Positions 7,491 to 15,105 of a DNA stretch of 34,676 bases are shown here, one piece after another. Position 1 is the first letter of the stretch; each line of letters opens with the position of its first letter. The stretch is from UBA4615 sp046046245. Lineage in GTDB: Bacteria > Pseudomonadota > Gammaproteobacteria > Burkholderiales > Burkholderiaceae_E. The position numbers and the translations under genes were made by a program. Below the pieces are notes generated by a model. That model was not told where the DNA came from and did no database searches. It saw only the letters and a program-made list of their open reading frames with translations. The stretch covers positions 1 to 34,676 of the forward strand of contig JBJOKE010000082.1 of the NCBI GenBank assembly GCA_046046245.1, given 5' to 3'.

Positions 7491-9350
7491 TCAGCCGCGA
7501 TACATGTCCTCGATCATCGCCGCGTACTTCTGCTGCACGAGCTTGCGCTTGAGCTTCATCGTCGGCGTGAGCTCCTCGTCCTCGGCGGTCAGCTGGGTCT
7601 CGAGGAGCCGGAACTTCTTCACCTGCTCGACGCGTGCGAACTTGCGGTTCACCGACTCGATCTCGCGCCAGATCAGGTCCTGGACCTCCCTGGCGCGGGT
7701 GAGGCTGGTGTAGTTCGAGAAGGGCACGTCGTGGTCCTGCGCGAAGCGCTCGACGTTCTCCTGGTCGATCATCACGAGCACCGTCAGGTAGGGGCGCTTG
7801 TCGCCGATCACCACCGCGTCGGTCACGTAGGGGGAGAACTTCAGCTCGTTCTCGAACTCGCTGGGCGTGATGTTCTTGCCGCCGGCCGTGATGATGATGT
7901 CCTTCATCCGGTCGGTGATCTTGAAGAAGCCCTGGGCATCGACCGTGCCGACGTCTCCGGTGTGCAGCCAGCCCTCTGCGTCGATGGTCTCGGCCGTCTT
8001 CTCGGGCTGGTTCAGGTAGCCCATGAAGACGTTCGGGCCGCGGATCAGCAGTTCGCCCGTCCGGTCGTCGACCTTCACCTCGTTGAACGGGCAGGACACG
8101 CCGATCGAGCCGGGCCTGATCCGCTCGGCGGGCATCCAGGTCGAGGCGCCGCAGGATTCGGTCTGGCCCCAGACCTCGAGCATCGGCACGCCCAGCGACA
8201 GGTACCAGCGGACCAGGTCCGGGGAGATCGGCGCGGCACCCGTCAGCAGGTACTTCGCGCGGTGGATCCCGATCAGCTTGCGGACGTTGTCCAGCGCGAT
8301 CACGCGGGCGATGCGGAACTTCAGCTTCTGCATCGCGGTGACCGGTCGGCCCTCGATCACCGCATCGGCGATCGAGCGGCCGACGTCGATGGACCACTTG
8401 TAGGCGACCTGCTGGAGCTTGCCGGACTCGGCGATGCCGATCATCACGGCCGAATAGAACTTCTCCCAGATCCGCGGCACCGCGGTGAAGACCGTCGGCG
8501 CGATCTCGCGGACGTTCTCGGGCACGGTCTCGGGGTTCTCGACGAAGTTCAGCACCGTGCCGGTGTAGACGCCGATGAAGGCGCCGCCCAGCCGCTCCGC
8601 CACGTGGCACAGCGGCAGGAAGCACATCCGCTCGTCGGTGTGGTCGGTGTGCGCGATCCGGTCGTAGCCGCGGACGGTGTAGACGAGGCCGCGGTGCGAG
8701 TGCATCGCCCCCTTCGGCCGGCCGGTGGTGCCGGAGGTGTAGATGAGGATCGCGAGGTCCTCGGGGCCGCGCGCGTCCAGTCGCCGCTCGAAGAGGCCGG
8801 GGTGAGCGGCGTCGTGCTGCCGGCCCAGGTCGCGCAGCGCGGACAGGCTGATGACCCCGGGGTCGGACAGGTCGCGCAGACCCTCCATGTCCATCACGAC
8901 GATCCGGCGCAGCTTCGGCAGCCGCTCGCGCGCCTCCAGGGCCTTGTCGAGCTGCTCGTCGTCCTCGACCACCAGCACGACGGTGGAGGAGTCCTCGCAC
9001 AGGTACTGGACCTGCACCGCGGAGTCGGTGGGGTAGATGCCGTTGGAGACGCCGCCCGCGCTCAGCACGGCCATGTCGGCCAGCACCCACTCGACGCGGG
9101 TGTTCGCGAGGATCGACACCGTCTCGCCGGGCTCCAGGCCGAGCGCCGCCAGGCCCATCGCGATCTCGCGCACGGCCTCGCCGCACTGCGTCCAGCTCCA
9201 GCTGCGCCAGATGCCGAGGTCCTTCTCGCGCAGGAAGACGCGCGGACCGCGCTCGGCCACGCCGTTCCAGAAGACCCGGTGGATCGTCTCGCCGGCGATC
9301 ACCACCTCGGGGCCGGGCCGGACGGAGGAGAGGTCCCAGAGGTTGCTCAT
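7491..9350 (-). CDS. AMP-forming acyl-CoA ligase (long-chain fatty acid-CoA ligase-like)
   Basis: Activates a carboxylic acid to its CoA thioester through an acyl-adenylate. The 619 residues carry the P-loop-like motif YTSGTTGRPKG (204-214), the adenylate motif VWGQTES, LHTGDVG, and the hinge DRMKDIIITAGGKNITPSEFE. The C-terminal catalytic Lys is expected in the MKLKRK segment (about 598-603). The long insert-bearing architecture resembles the FadD15 or eukaryotic long-chain synthetase class rather than short acetyl-CoA synthetases. Its ATG overlaps the livF stop by 4 bases, so the ligase is made together with the transporter. This suggests import coupled to CoA activation of the same substrate. 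Substrate specificity cannot be assigned. Confidence 0.93.
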   Translation of the reverse strand: MSNLWDLSSVRPGPEVVIAGETIHRVFWNGVAERGPRVFLREKDLGIWRSWSWTQCGEAVREIAMGLAALGLEPGETVSILANTRVEWVLADMAVLSAGGVSNGIYPTDSAVQVQYLCEDSSTVVLVVEDDEQLDKALEARERLPKLRRIVVMDMEGLRDLSDPGVISLSALRDLGRQHDAAHPGLFERRLDARGPEDLAILIYTSGTTGRPKGAMHSHRGLVYTVRGYDRIAHTDHTDERMCFLPLCHVAERLGGAFIGVYTGTVLNFVENPETVPENVREIAPTVFTAVPRIWEKFYSAVMIGIAESGKLQQVAYKWSIDVGRSIADAVIEGRPVTAMQKLKFRIARVIALDNVRKLIGIHRAKYLLTGAAPISPDLVRWYLSLGVPMLEVWGQTESCGASTWMPAERIRPGSIGVSCPFNEVKVDDRTGELLIRGPNVFMGYLNQPEKTAETIDAEGWLHTGDVGTVDAQGFFKITDRMKDIIITAGGKNITPSEFENELKFSPYVTDAVVIGDKRPYLTVLVMIDQENVERFAQDHDVPFSNYTSLTRAREVQDLIWREIESVNRKFARVEQVKKFRLLETQLTAEDEELTPTMKLKRKLVQQKYAAMIEDMYRG

Positions 9351-10120
9351 CGCCAGGTCTTCTTCTTCTTCCAGCGGCGCTCGCCGCGCGCGCCCTGTTC
9401 CTTCATGCCGAGGTAGAACTCCTTGATGTCCTCCTTCTCGCGAAGGGCGGCACAGGTGTCCTCCATGACGATCCGGCCGTTCTCGAGCACATAGCCGTAG
9501 TCGGCCGCGTTCAGCGCCATGTTCGCGTTCTGCTCGACCAGCAGCATCGAGGTGCCTCGCTCGCGGTTGATCCGCACGACGATCTCGAAGATCTCCCGGG
9601 TCAGCCGCGGCGACAGGCCGAGGCTCGGCTCGTCGAGCAGGATCAGCTCGGGGGCGGCCATGATGGCGCGCGAGATCGCGAGCATCTGCTGCTGGCCGCC
9701 CGACAGCAGGCCCGCGTCCTGCGCGGCCCGCTCCTTCAGGATCGGGAAGTAGCCATAGACGGTCTCGATGTCGCGGGCGACCTGGTCGCGGTCCTTGCGG
9801 GTGTACGCGCCCATCAGCAGGTTGTCGCGGACCGACAGCAGCGGGAAGACCTCGCGGCCCTCGGGCACGTGCGACAGCCCGCGCTGGACGATCTCGGCCG
9901 GGTCCTTCGCGGTGATCGGCTCGCCCTTGAACTCGACCGAGCCGCGGCGCGGGTCGATGATGCCGCTGATGGTCTTCAGGATCGTGGTCTTGCCGGCGCC
10001 GTTCGAGCCGAGCACGGTGGCGACCTCGCCGCGGGCCACCTCCAGGCTCACGCCGCGGATGGCCTTGATCGGCCCGTAGGCGCTCTCGACGTTCGCGAGC
10101 TTCAGCAGGGTCTCGCTCAT
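9347..10120 (-). CDS. livF: ABC transporter ATP-binding protein, LivF type
   Basis: One of the two ATPase subunits of a branched-chain amino acid-type importer. Walker A is GSNGAGKT (38-45), the signature motif is LLSGGQQQM, and Walker B is LILLDEPSLGLSP followed by the switch-region His/Gln context VEQNAN. Length is 257. The C-terminus is an unusually basic tail, GERRWKKKKTWR, beyond the normal LivF end; I recall similar tails in Burkholderiales LivF proteins of this operon type. It overlaps livG by 4 bases upstream and the ligase gene by 4 bases downstream, consistent with tight translational coupling. Confidence 0.93.
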   Translation of the reverse strand: MSETLLKLANVESAYGPIKAIRGVSLEVARGEVATVLGSNGAGKTTILKTISGIIDPRRGSVEFKGEPITAKDPAEIVQRGLSHVPEGREVFPLLSVRDNLLMGAYTRKDRDQVARDIETVYGYFPILKERAAQDAGLLSGGQQQMLAISRAIMAAPELILLDEPSLGLSPRLTREIFEIVVRINRERGTSMLLVEQNANMALNAADYGYVLENGRIVMEDTCAALREKEDIKEFYLGMKEQGARGERRWKKKKTWR

Positions 10121-10941
10121 GCCGCGCGCTTCCGCTGGAAGGGCTCGGGACGGCGCAGGAACGACATGTCGTCGGCGGCGCCGAGGTAGGCCTCGATGAC
10201 CCGCGGGTCGGACTGCACCTCCTTCGGCGTGCCGATCGCGAGCGGCTCGCCCTGGGCCATCGCGAGCACCCGGTCCGAGGCGCGCGAGACCAGCGACATG
10301 TCGTGCTCGACCATCAGCACCGTGATGCCGAGCTCGTGCTTGATGTCCTGGATCCAGAACACCATGTCGTCGGTCTCCTCGACGTTCAGGCCGGAGGAGG
10401 GCTCGTCGAGCAGCAGCAGCTTGGGCTTCGTGCAGAGCGCCCGCGCGAGCTCGACCACCTTGCGCACGCCGTAGGGCAGGCCCGCGACCAGCGAGTCGCG
10501 GTGGTGCTGCAGATCGAGGAAGTCGATAACCTTCTCCGCCTCCTCGCGGGCCTCCTCCTCGGCGCGGCGCACCGCGCTCGTGAAGAGGAGCTCGCTCCAG
10601 AAGCCGGTCTTGCGGTGCGCGTGGTGGCCGATCAGCAGGTTCTGCAGGACCGTGGCGTACTCGAAGAGCTCGATGTTCTGGAAGGTGCGGGCGATGCCCA
10701 TCTCGGCCACGCGGTAGGGCGGCACGTCGGTGAGGCGGTGGCCCTCGAAGTCGATGGTGCCGGCGGTGGGCGTGTAGATGCGGCTGATGAGGTTGAAGAC
10801 CGTGGTCTTGCCCGCGCCGTTGGGGCCGATGATCGTGAAGACCTCGCCCCGCTGGACGTCGAAGCTGACCTTGTTGACCGCGAGCACGCCGCCGAAGCGC
10901 ACCTGCAGGTCACGGGCCGACAGCAGCGGCACGGCGCTCAT
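10117..10941 (-). CDS. livG: ABC transporter ATP-binding protein, LivG type
   Basis: The second ATPase subunit of the Liv-type importer; 274 residues. Walker A is GPNGAGKTT, followed by VFNLISRIYTPTAGTI. The signature region reads LPYGVRKVVELARAL, Walker B is LLLLDEPSSGL, and the switch is VEHDMSLV. The extended helical insert between Walker A and the signature (residues about 100-140) and the C-terminal VIEAYLG motif are typical of LivG. It starts 31 bases after the livM stop and overlaps livF by 4 bases. Confidence 0.94.
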   Translation of the reverse strand: MSAVPLLSARDLQVRFGGVLAVNKVSFDVQRGEVFTIIGPNGAGKTTVFNLISRIYTPTAGTIDFEGHRLTDVPPYRVAEMGIARTFQNIELFEYATVLQNLLIGHHAHRKTGFWSELLFTSAVRRAEEEAREEAEKVIDFLDLQHHRDSLVAGLPYGVRKVVELARALCTKPKLLLLDEPSSGLNVEETDDMVFWIQDIKHELGITVLMVEHDMSLVSRASDRVLAMAQGEPLAIGTPKEVQSDPRVIEAYLGAADDMSFLRRPEPFQRKRAA

Positions 10942-10972
10942 GCCAAACGCTCCCCGTGGACGACGTCGATCA

Positions 10973-12049
10973 TCATTTGAGCCGGTCGGACTTCGTGAAG
11001 CTCTTCTGCCGCTTGAACATGCCCTTGCGGTAGAAGGGGAAGAGCTGGAACCAGGTGCGGACCTTCAGCCAGCGGCCGTAGAGGCCCATCGGCTCGAACA
11101 GCACGAAGGCGACCAGCACCGCGCCGTAGACCACCGCCTGCAGGCCCGCGGCCTGGCCGATCGACTCGGGCAGCCAGTCCTTGCCGATGGCGATCAGCTG
11201 CGGCATGGTGATCAGGAAGATCGCGCCGAGGAAGGCGCCGTGCACGAAGCCCAGGCCGCCCACCACGACCAGCAGCAGCAGGTCGACCGACTGGATCAGG
11301 CTGAACTGGTCGGGCGAGATGAAACGCAGCTTGTGCGCGTAGAGCGCGCCGGCGATGCCGGCGAGCGCCGCCGAGATCGCGAACGACAGGCTCTTGTAGT
11401 AGGCGAGGTTGATCCCCATCGACTGCGCGGAGATCTCGGAGTCGCGGATCGCGACGAACGCGCGGCCGGTGGGCGAGCGCAGCAGGTTCAGCACGCCGAG
11501 GGTGACCAGCACGCACAGCACCAGGCACAGGTAGTAGAACGAGGCGTCGTCGTCGGCCTTCCAGCCGAAGAGGTCGGGCGCCTTCACGTGCATGCCCGCG
11601 TTGCCGCCGGTGACGGCCTCCCAGCGCGCGAACACCTCCTCGACGATGAAGCCGAAGGCGAGCGTGGCGATGCCGAGGTAGATGCCCTTGACCCGCAGCG
11701 CCGGCACGCCGACCACGAGGCCCACGGCCGCGGAGATCAGCGCGGCGAGCGCGAGCGCGATGGGGAAGGGCACGCCATGGTGGGTCAGGTAGCCCTGTGC
11801 GTAGGCGCCGACGCCGAGGAAGGCCGCATGGCCGATCGACACCTGGCCGGTGAAGCCGGCGAGCAGCATCAGCCCGAGGCCCACGATCGAGTAGATCAGC
11901 ACGAAGGACAGCTGCGCGAGCCAGTACTCGGGCAGCACCCACGGGGCGAGCACGAGCGCGGCCATCAGCACGCCGTACCAGAAGCGCTGGCCGCCGTGCT
12001 TGGCGAGCGCGATGTCCTGCGCGTAGGAGGTCTTGAAGAGGAAGCGCAT
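10973..12049 (-). CDS. livM: ABC transporter permease, LivM type
   Basis: Inner-membrane permease of the Liv-type importer, 358 residues with about eight to ten hydrophobic segments. Diagnostic blocks are LMLLAGFTGQVSIGHAAFLGVGAYAQGYL near residue 75, the SPTGRAFVAIRDSEISAQSMGIN coupling-helix motif, and LLLVVVGGLGFVHGAFLGA. The ATG at 12049 lies only 2 bases after the 3' arm of a stable hairpin and has no recognisable ribosome site. Translation may be low or depend on ribosomes arriving from livH. Confidence 0.93.
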   Translation of the reverse strand: MRFLFKTSYAQDIALAKHGGQRFWYGVLMAALVLAPWVLPEYWLAQLSFVLIYSIVGLGLMLLAGFTGQVSIGHAAFLGVGAYAQGYLTHHGVPFPIALALAALISAAVGLVVGVPALRVKGIYLGIATLAFGFIVEEVFARWEAVTGGNAGMHVKAPDLFGWKADDDASFYYLCLVLCVLVTLGVLNLLRSPTGRAFVAIRDSEISAQSMGINLAYYKSLSFAISAALAGIAGALYAHKLRFISPDQFSLIQSVDLLLLVVVGGLGFVHGAFLGAIFLITMPQLIAIGKDWLPESIGQAAGLQAVVYGAVLVAFVLFEPMGLYGRWLKVRTWFQLFPFYRKGMFKRQKSFTKSDRLK

Positions 12050-12133
12050 GGGTCAGCGCCGCCTGGCCGCCCGAAGGCGCTGACGCGCCCCCGCGGGGGG
12101 CAGCGAACGAAGTGGGCGTGGGGGCTGCATGAT
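12050..12133. repeat. Palindromic intergenic repeat between livH and livM
   Basis: Two adjacent stem-loops fill the gap. One is GTCAGCGCC (12052-12060) with GGCGCTGAC (12076-12084), a perfect 9-bp stem with a 15-base loop. The other is GCCCCC (12087-12092) with GGGGGC (12096-12101). Read on the - strand, the unit begins with CAGCCCCCACGCCCACTTCG, contains CGCTGCCCCCCGCGGGGGC, and ends with the 9-bp hairpin. From memory, very similar sequences are scattered between genes in Comamonadaceae and related Burkholderiales. Copy number in this genome cannot be tested in one window. Confidence 0.65.
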
Positions 12134-13009
12134 TCAGACCTTCTTGCGCAGCTTCTCGCCGAACAGGCCGTTCGGCTTGAACCACAGCATCGCGAGCACG
12201 ACGATGTAGGGCGCGATGTCCTTGAAACCGGTGGGCAGGTAGAAGCCGGACAGGGACTCGACCACGCCGATGATCAGGCCGCCGACGATCGCACCGGGCA
12301 GGCTGCCGAAGCCGCCGACGACCGCGGCGGGGAAGGCCTTCAGCCCGATGAAGCCCATGTTCACGTGGACGAAGGTGATCGGCGCGAGCAGCAGGCCGGC
12401 GACCGCGGCCATCATGGCGGCCAGCGCCCACACGAGGCCGTTCAGGCGCTTGACCGGGATGCCCATGTAGTAGGCGGCGAGCTGGTTCTGCGACGAGGCC
12501 TGCATCGCGATGCCGACCGTGGAGTAGCGGAACACCGCGTAGAGCACCGCGCACAGCAGCGCGGTGGAGCCGATGACGACCAGCTGCTCCATCGACAGCA
12601 GCAGGCCGGCGGCGTTCAGCACCACGTCCTTGTAGGGCACCGGCAGCGTGTGGGTCTCGGTGCCGATGCCCGGCACCATCGTGATCAGGCCGCGGACGAT
12701 GTAGCCGATGCCGATGGTGAGCATCACGATGGTGAACTGCGGCTGGCCGAGGATCGGACGGATGACCAGGCGCTCGACGACGAGGCCGAAGACGCCCATC
12801 GCGGCGATGGCGGCGATCACCGACAGCCAGAAGGGGAACCCGAGCATCGTCATGGCGGCGAGCCCGCCGAACGCGCCGAGCATCATCAGGTCGCCCTGCA
12901 CGAAGCTGACGGTCTCGGTGGCCTTGTAGATCAGCACGAAACCCAGCGCGATGAGGCCGTAGATGCACCCCTGCGCTACGCCGCTGATGACCAGTTGGAG
13001 GAACTGCAA
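12134..13009 (-). CDS. livH: ABC transporter permease, LivH type
   Basis: Inner-membrane permease forming the heterodimer with LivM. The conserved N-terminus FLQLVISGVAQGCIYGLIALGFVLIYKATE is diagnostic, followed by the VSFVQGDLMMLGAF block and the LNGLVWALAAMMAAVAGLL coupling-helix region; about eight hydrophobic segments. I place the start at TTG 13009 because GAGAG lies 6 bases upstream and homologues begin at this point. ATG 13033 (GGAG only 2 bases away) and GTG 13057 are alternatives that add 8 or 16 residues. It is the first gene of the six-gene liv operon. Confidence 0.9.
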   Translation of the reverse strand: MQFLQLVISGVAQGCIYGLIALGFVLIYKATETVSFVQGDLMMLGAFGGLAAMTMLGFPFWLSVIAAIAAMGVFGLVVERLVIRPILGQPQFTIVMLTIGIGYIVRGLITMVPGIGTETHTLPVPYKDVVLNAAGLLLSMEQLVVIGSTALLCAVLYAVFRYSTVGIAMQASSQNQLAAYYMGIPVKRLNGLVWALAAMMAAVAGLLLAPITFVHVNMGFIGLKAFPAAVVGGFGSLPGAIVGGLIIGVVESLSGFYLPTGFKDIAPYIVVLAMLWFKPNGLFGEKLRKKV

Positions 13010-13074
13010 GTTCGTCTCTCGTGGGTCGACCATGTCTCCGGGCGCGTAATCTAGCACGCGCCTTCACGCGATCC

Positions 13075-13090
13075 GCAAGGGCTCCCTTGC
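13075..13090. promoter_or_regulatory. Inverted repeat upstream of the liv operon, possible operator
   Basis: GCAAGGG (13075-13081) and CCCTTGC (13084-13090) form perfect 7-base arms separated by CT, 66 bases upstream of the chosen livH start. A weak -10-like TAGATT lies between the repeat and livH on the - strand. Position and symmetry fit a regulator site, but no cognate regulator is adjacent. Role inferred. Confidence 0.35.
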
Positions 13091-13111
13091 AAAACACACG
13101 TGTATGGAAGG

Positions 13112-13157
13112 CTGCTGCGGCGCCGCATCGATGCGCCCCGCGCCCTTCGCGCAGCAG
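13112..13157 (-). terminator. Structured region after the exonuclease/GIY-YIG gene
   Basis: CTGCTGCG (13112-13119) and CGCAGCAG (13150-13157) are perfect 8-base arms enclosing a further palindrome GCATCGATGC (13125-13134). The structure begins right after the stop of the minus-strand nuclease gene. No U run follows, so termination is only suggested. Confidence 0.3.
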
Positions 13158-14510
13158 TCAGAGCGGCACGAAGGCCTGCGGCGTGCGCACGAGGCGTCGG
13201 CGCAGCAGCTTGAAGACGTCGGGGTCGAAGGCCTCGGGTCCGTCGGCGCCGACCGCGCGCCAGCGGTCGAAGACGAGGCGGTCGCGCCGGCCGGTCTCGG
13301 GGTCGTGTTCGTCGAGGGCCACCGGGCCGTCGAAGGGCCATGCCGGAAAGCGCATCGGCTCGAGTGCCGCGATCAGTCGTGCGTGGTGTGACTCGGGAGG
13401 CTCGTCGCCGGTGCACAGGCCGTCGCAGCGCTTGACCTGCCGCGAGAAGCACGCGCCCTCGCGCGCCCACAGGCCGAGCGCGCGGTCGCAGAGCCGGTGC
13501 TCGCGGCCGAGCGCGGACAGCGCGGCCCGCGCGCCCGCGCGGCTGCCGAAGGGGCCGAGGAGGCCGGGCTCGGCGAGCGGGTCGGCGTCGGGCAGCTCGG
13601 CGAGCGGCACGATGCGCGGCGTGCGGCCCGGCACCTCGGCGTGCAGGAAGCAGGTGGTCTCGCGCTTGCGCAGCGCGACGTTGTGCAGCGGCGCGACGGT
13701 CTTGATCCGCTGCATCTCGCGCAGCAGCGCGCCGAACTCGCCGGCGGTGGGCTCGATCTCGATCGCGTGGACCTCGGCGACGAGGCGCGCGTCGTTGGCG
13801 TTGCGGCTGTCGGCATAGAAGTGGCCGCGGACGCGCTCGCGCAGGTTGCGCGCCTTGCCGACGTAGAGCGGCTGGCCGCTCGCGCCGACGAACACGTAGA
13901 TGCCCGGCGATTCGGGCAGCGTGTCGAGCACGGCCGCATCCAGGTGCGGCGGCACGGCGGGCTGCTTCAGCAGCTCGCGGATCGCGGCCTCGGCCTCGTC
14001 GGGGTCCGCGTCGCGCGGCAGCACCTGCAGGAACGCGCGGATCGCGCGGGCGTCGCCGAGCGCGCGGTGCCGGTCGGTCGCCGGCAGCCGGTGACGATCG
14101 ATCAGCGCGTCGAGCCGGTGCGAGCCGTGCTGCGGGAAGAGGCGCCGCGACAGGCGCACGGTGCACAGCACGTCGGCCGCGAAGCGCTCGCCGGCGCGAC
14201 GGAACTCGGCCTTCAGGAAGCCGTAGTCGAAGCGGGCGTTGTGCGCGACGAAGACGCGGCCCGCCAGTCGCGCGGCGACGGCCGGCAGCAGGTCCGCGAA
14301 GCGCGGCTGGCCACGGACCATCTCGTTGGTGATGCCGGTGAGGGCCTGGATCTCGGGCGGGATGGGCACGCCGGGATCGACCAGCGACGACCACTCCTCG
14401 ACGAGCACGTCCCCGTCGACGAGGACGATGCCGATCTCGGTGATGCGGTCGTCGGAGGGGGCGACGCCGGAGGTCTCGAGGTCGACGAACGCGAAGCGGC
14501 GGGGCTGCAT
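13158..14510 (-). CDS. DnaQ-like 3'-5' exonuclease fused to a GIY-YIG (UvrC/Cho-type) nuclease
   Basis: Two nuclease modules in 450 residues. Residues 5-165 are a DEDDh exonuclease like the Pol III epsilon subunit: FVDLETSG (Asp10, Glu12), HNARFDYGFL (Asp95) and HRALGDARA (His148, Asp153) supply all five metal-binding and catalytic positions. Residues about 198-275 are a GIY-YIG domain: SPGIYVF (GIY at 203-205), PLYVGKARNLRERV (YVG at 216-218, the Arg-rich helix following) and a Glu near 258. The rest resembles the UvrC N-terminal half after the GIY domain, with Cys-containing CDRALGLWAREGACFSRQVKRCDGLC. Such fusions are known in proteobacteria and actinobacteria and are usually labelled epsilon-like or Cho-like. 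An incising nuclease joined to an exonuclease suggests DNA repair, but no biochemical role is established from sequence. It has no clear ribosome site and stands alone. Confidence 0.9.
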   Translation of the reverse strand: MQPRRFAFVDLETSGVAPSDDRITEIGIVLVDGDVLVEEWSSLVDPGVPIPPEIQALTGITNEMVRGQPRFADLLPAVAARLAGRVFVAHNARFDYGFLKAEFRRAGERFAADVLCTVRLSRRLFPQHGSHRLDALIDRHRLPATDRHRALGDARAIRAFLQVLPRDADPDEAEAAIRELLKQPAVPPHLDAAVLDTLPESPGIYVFVGASGQPLYVGKARNLRERVRGHFYADSRNANDARLVAEVHAIEIEPTAGEFGALLREMQRIKTVAPLHNVALRKRETTCFLHAEVPGRTPRIVPLAELPDADPLAEPGLLGPFGSRAGARAALSALGREHRLCDRALGLWAREGACFSRQVKRCDGLCTGDEPPESHHARLIAALEPMRFPAWPFDGPVALDEHDPETGRRDRLVFDRWRAVGADGPEAFDPDVFKLLRRRLVRTPQAFVPL

Positions 14511-14564
14511 GGCGCGAGCATGCCACGCGGGTGGCTCATCCCGCGCGCCACGTCCGCCCTCGGA

Positions 14565-14972
14565 TCAGGCCAGCTGCACCGGGCGGCCGGCCGTGTCGAA
14601 CAGCGCGAAGGGCTTCACGTGGCCGTTGCCGATCGCGTCGATCATCCGCTTCATCGCGTCCTCGACCTGGCCGGGGGTGGGGCCGATGCCGCCCTGCGCG
14701 CCGAGTGCCGCGGCGAACACCACCGACCACTCCCGCCCGGTGGCCCGGGCCTCGGCGGCGAGGGCCTCGAAGTCCGCGAGCTCGTCGGCCGCCTTGTCGA
14801 CGCACATGATCGGCGTCAGCGCGCCGCCGCTGCCGGCCTCGAAGCTGGCGCGCTGCGCGTCGGTCGCGTCGTCGGGCAGCCCGATGCGGGCGAAGACCAG
14901 CAGCAGTCGCTGGCGCTCGGGCTGCGCGCGCGCGGCGGCCAGCAGGTCGTCGAAGCTCGACAGTCGGAGCAT
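14565..14972 (-). CDS. Conserved hypothetical protein, about 135 residues
   Basis: A small cytoplasmic protein starting MLRLSSFDDLLAAARAQ, with no signal or membrane segment. Hydrophobic beta-like stretches (QRLLLVFARI, SVVFAAAL) and the block GALTPIMCVDKAADEL suggest a compact alpha/beta fold. From memory, close relatives are common in Burkholderiales and are often labelled 'ribonucleotide reductase subunit alpha'. The protein has none of the size or catalytic motifs of that enzyme, so the label should not be copied. ATG 14972 is preferred over the upstream in-frame start at 15047, whose extra 25 residues are Pro/Arg-rich and fall in a hairpin. Function unknown. Confidence 0.75.
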   Translation of the reverse strand: MLRLSSFDDLLAAARAQPERQRLLLVFARIGLPDDATDAQRASFEAGSGGALTPIMCVDKAADELADFEALAAEARATGREWSVVFAAALGAQGGIGPTPGQVEDAMKRMIDAIGNGHVKPFALFDTAGRPVQLA

Positions 14973-15009
14973 GGCGGGGTCCGGTCCGAAAGGGCCGCCA
15001 AGCTTACCC

Positions 15010-15039
15010 GGTCGCGGCGTGCGTCGCACGGCCGCGACC
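15010..15039 (-). terminator. Long stem-loop after the MFS gene
   Basis: GGTCGCGGC (15010-15018) pairs perfectly with GCCGCGACC (15031-15039); the interior GTGCGTCGCACG folds on itself (GTGC/GCAC). It lies downstream of the minus-strand MFS gene and upstream of the small hypothetical gene, where a terminator is expected. No U tract is present. Confidence 0.45.
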
Positions 15040-15105
15040 GGCCGCACCGGGCGGGGACGGCCCGCTTCGCGCCGGATCGCCGCGAGCGCGGCGGGCGCGT
15101 GCCGC

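Noticed and set aside
7218..9416. Plus-strand frame of 732 codons opposite the acyl-CoA ligase
   Set aside because: The composition (His/Val/Asp/Leu/Gly repeats) is the reverse-complement shadow of the ligase gene, which has all its catalytic motifs.
10938..13097. Minus-strand frame of 719 codons across livM and livH
   Set aside because: It runs in a different frame through two clear permease genes and is rich in Arg/Pro/Ala, typical of a shifted-frame shadow.
13096..13103. ACACGTGT palindrome upstream of the liv operon
   Set aside because: Eight bases of symmetry are expected by chance many times in a window this size, and no second feature supports it.
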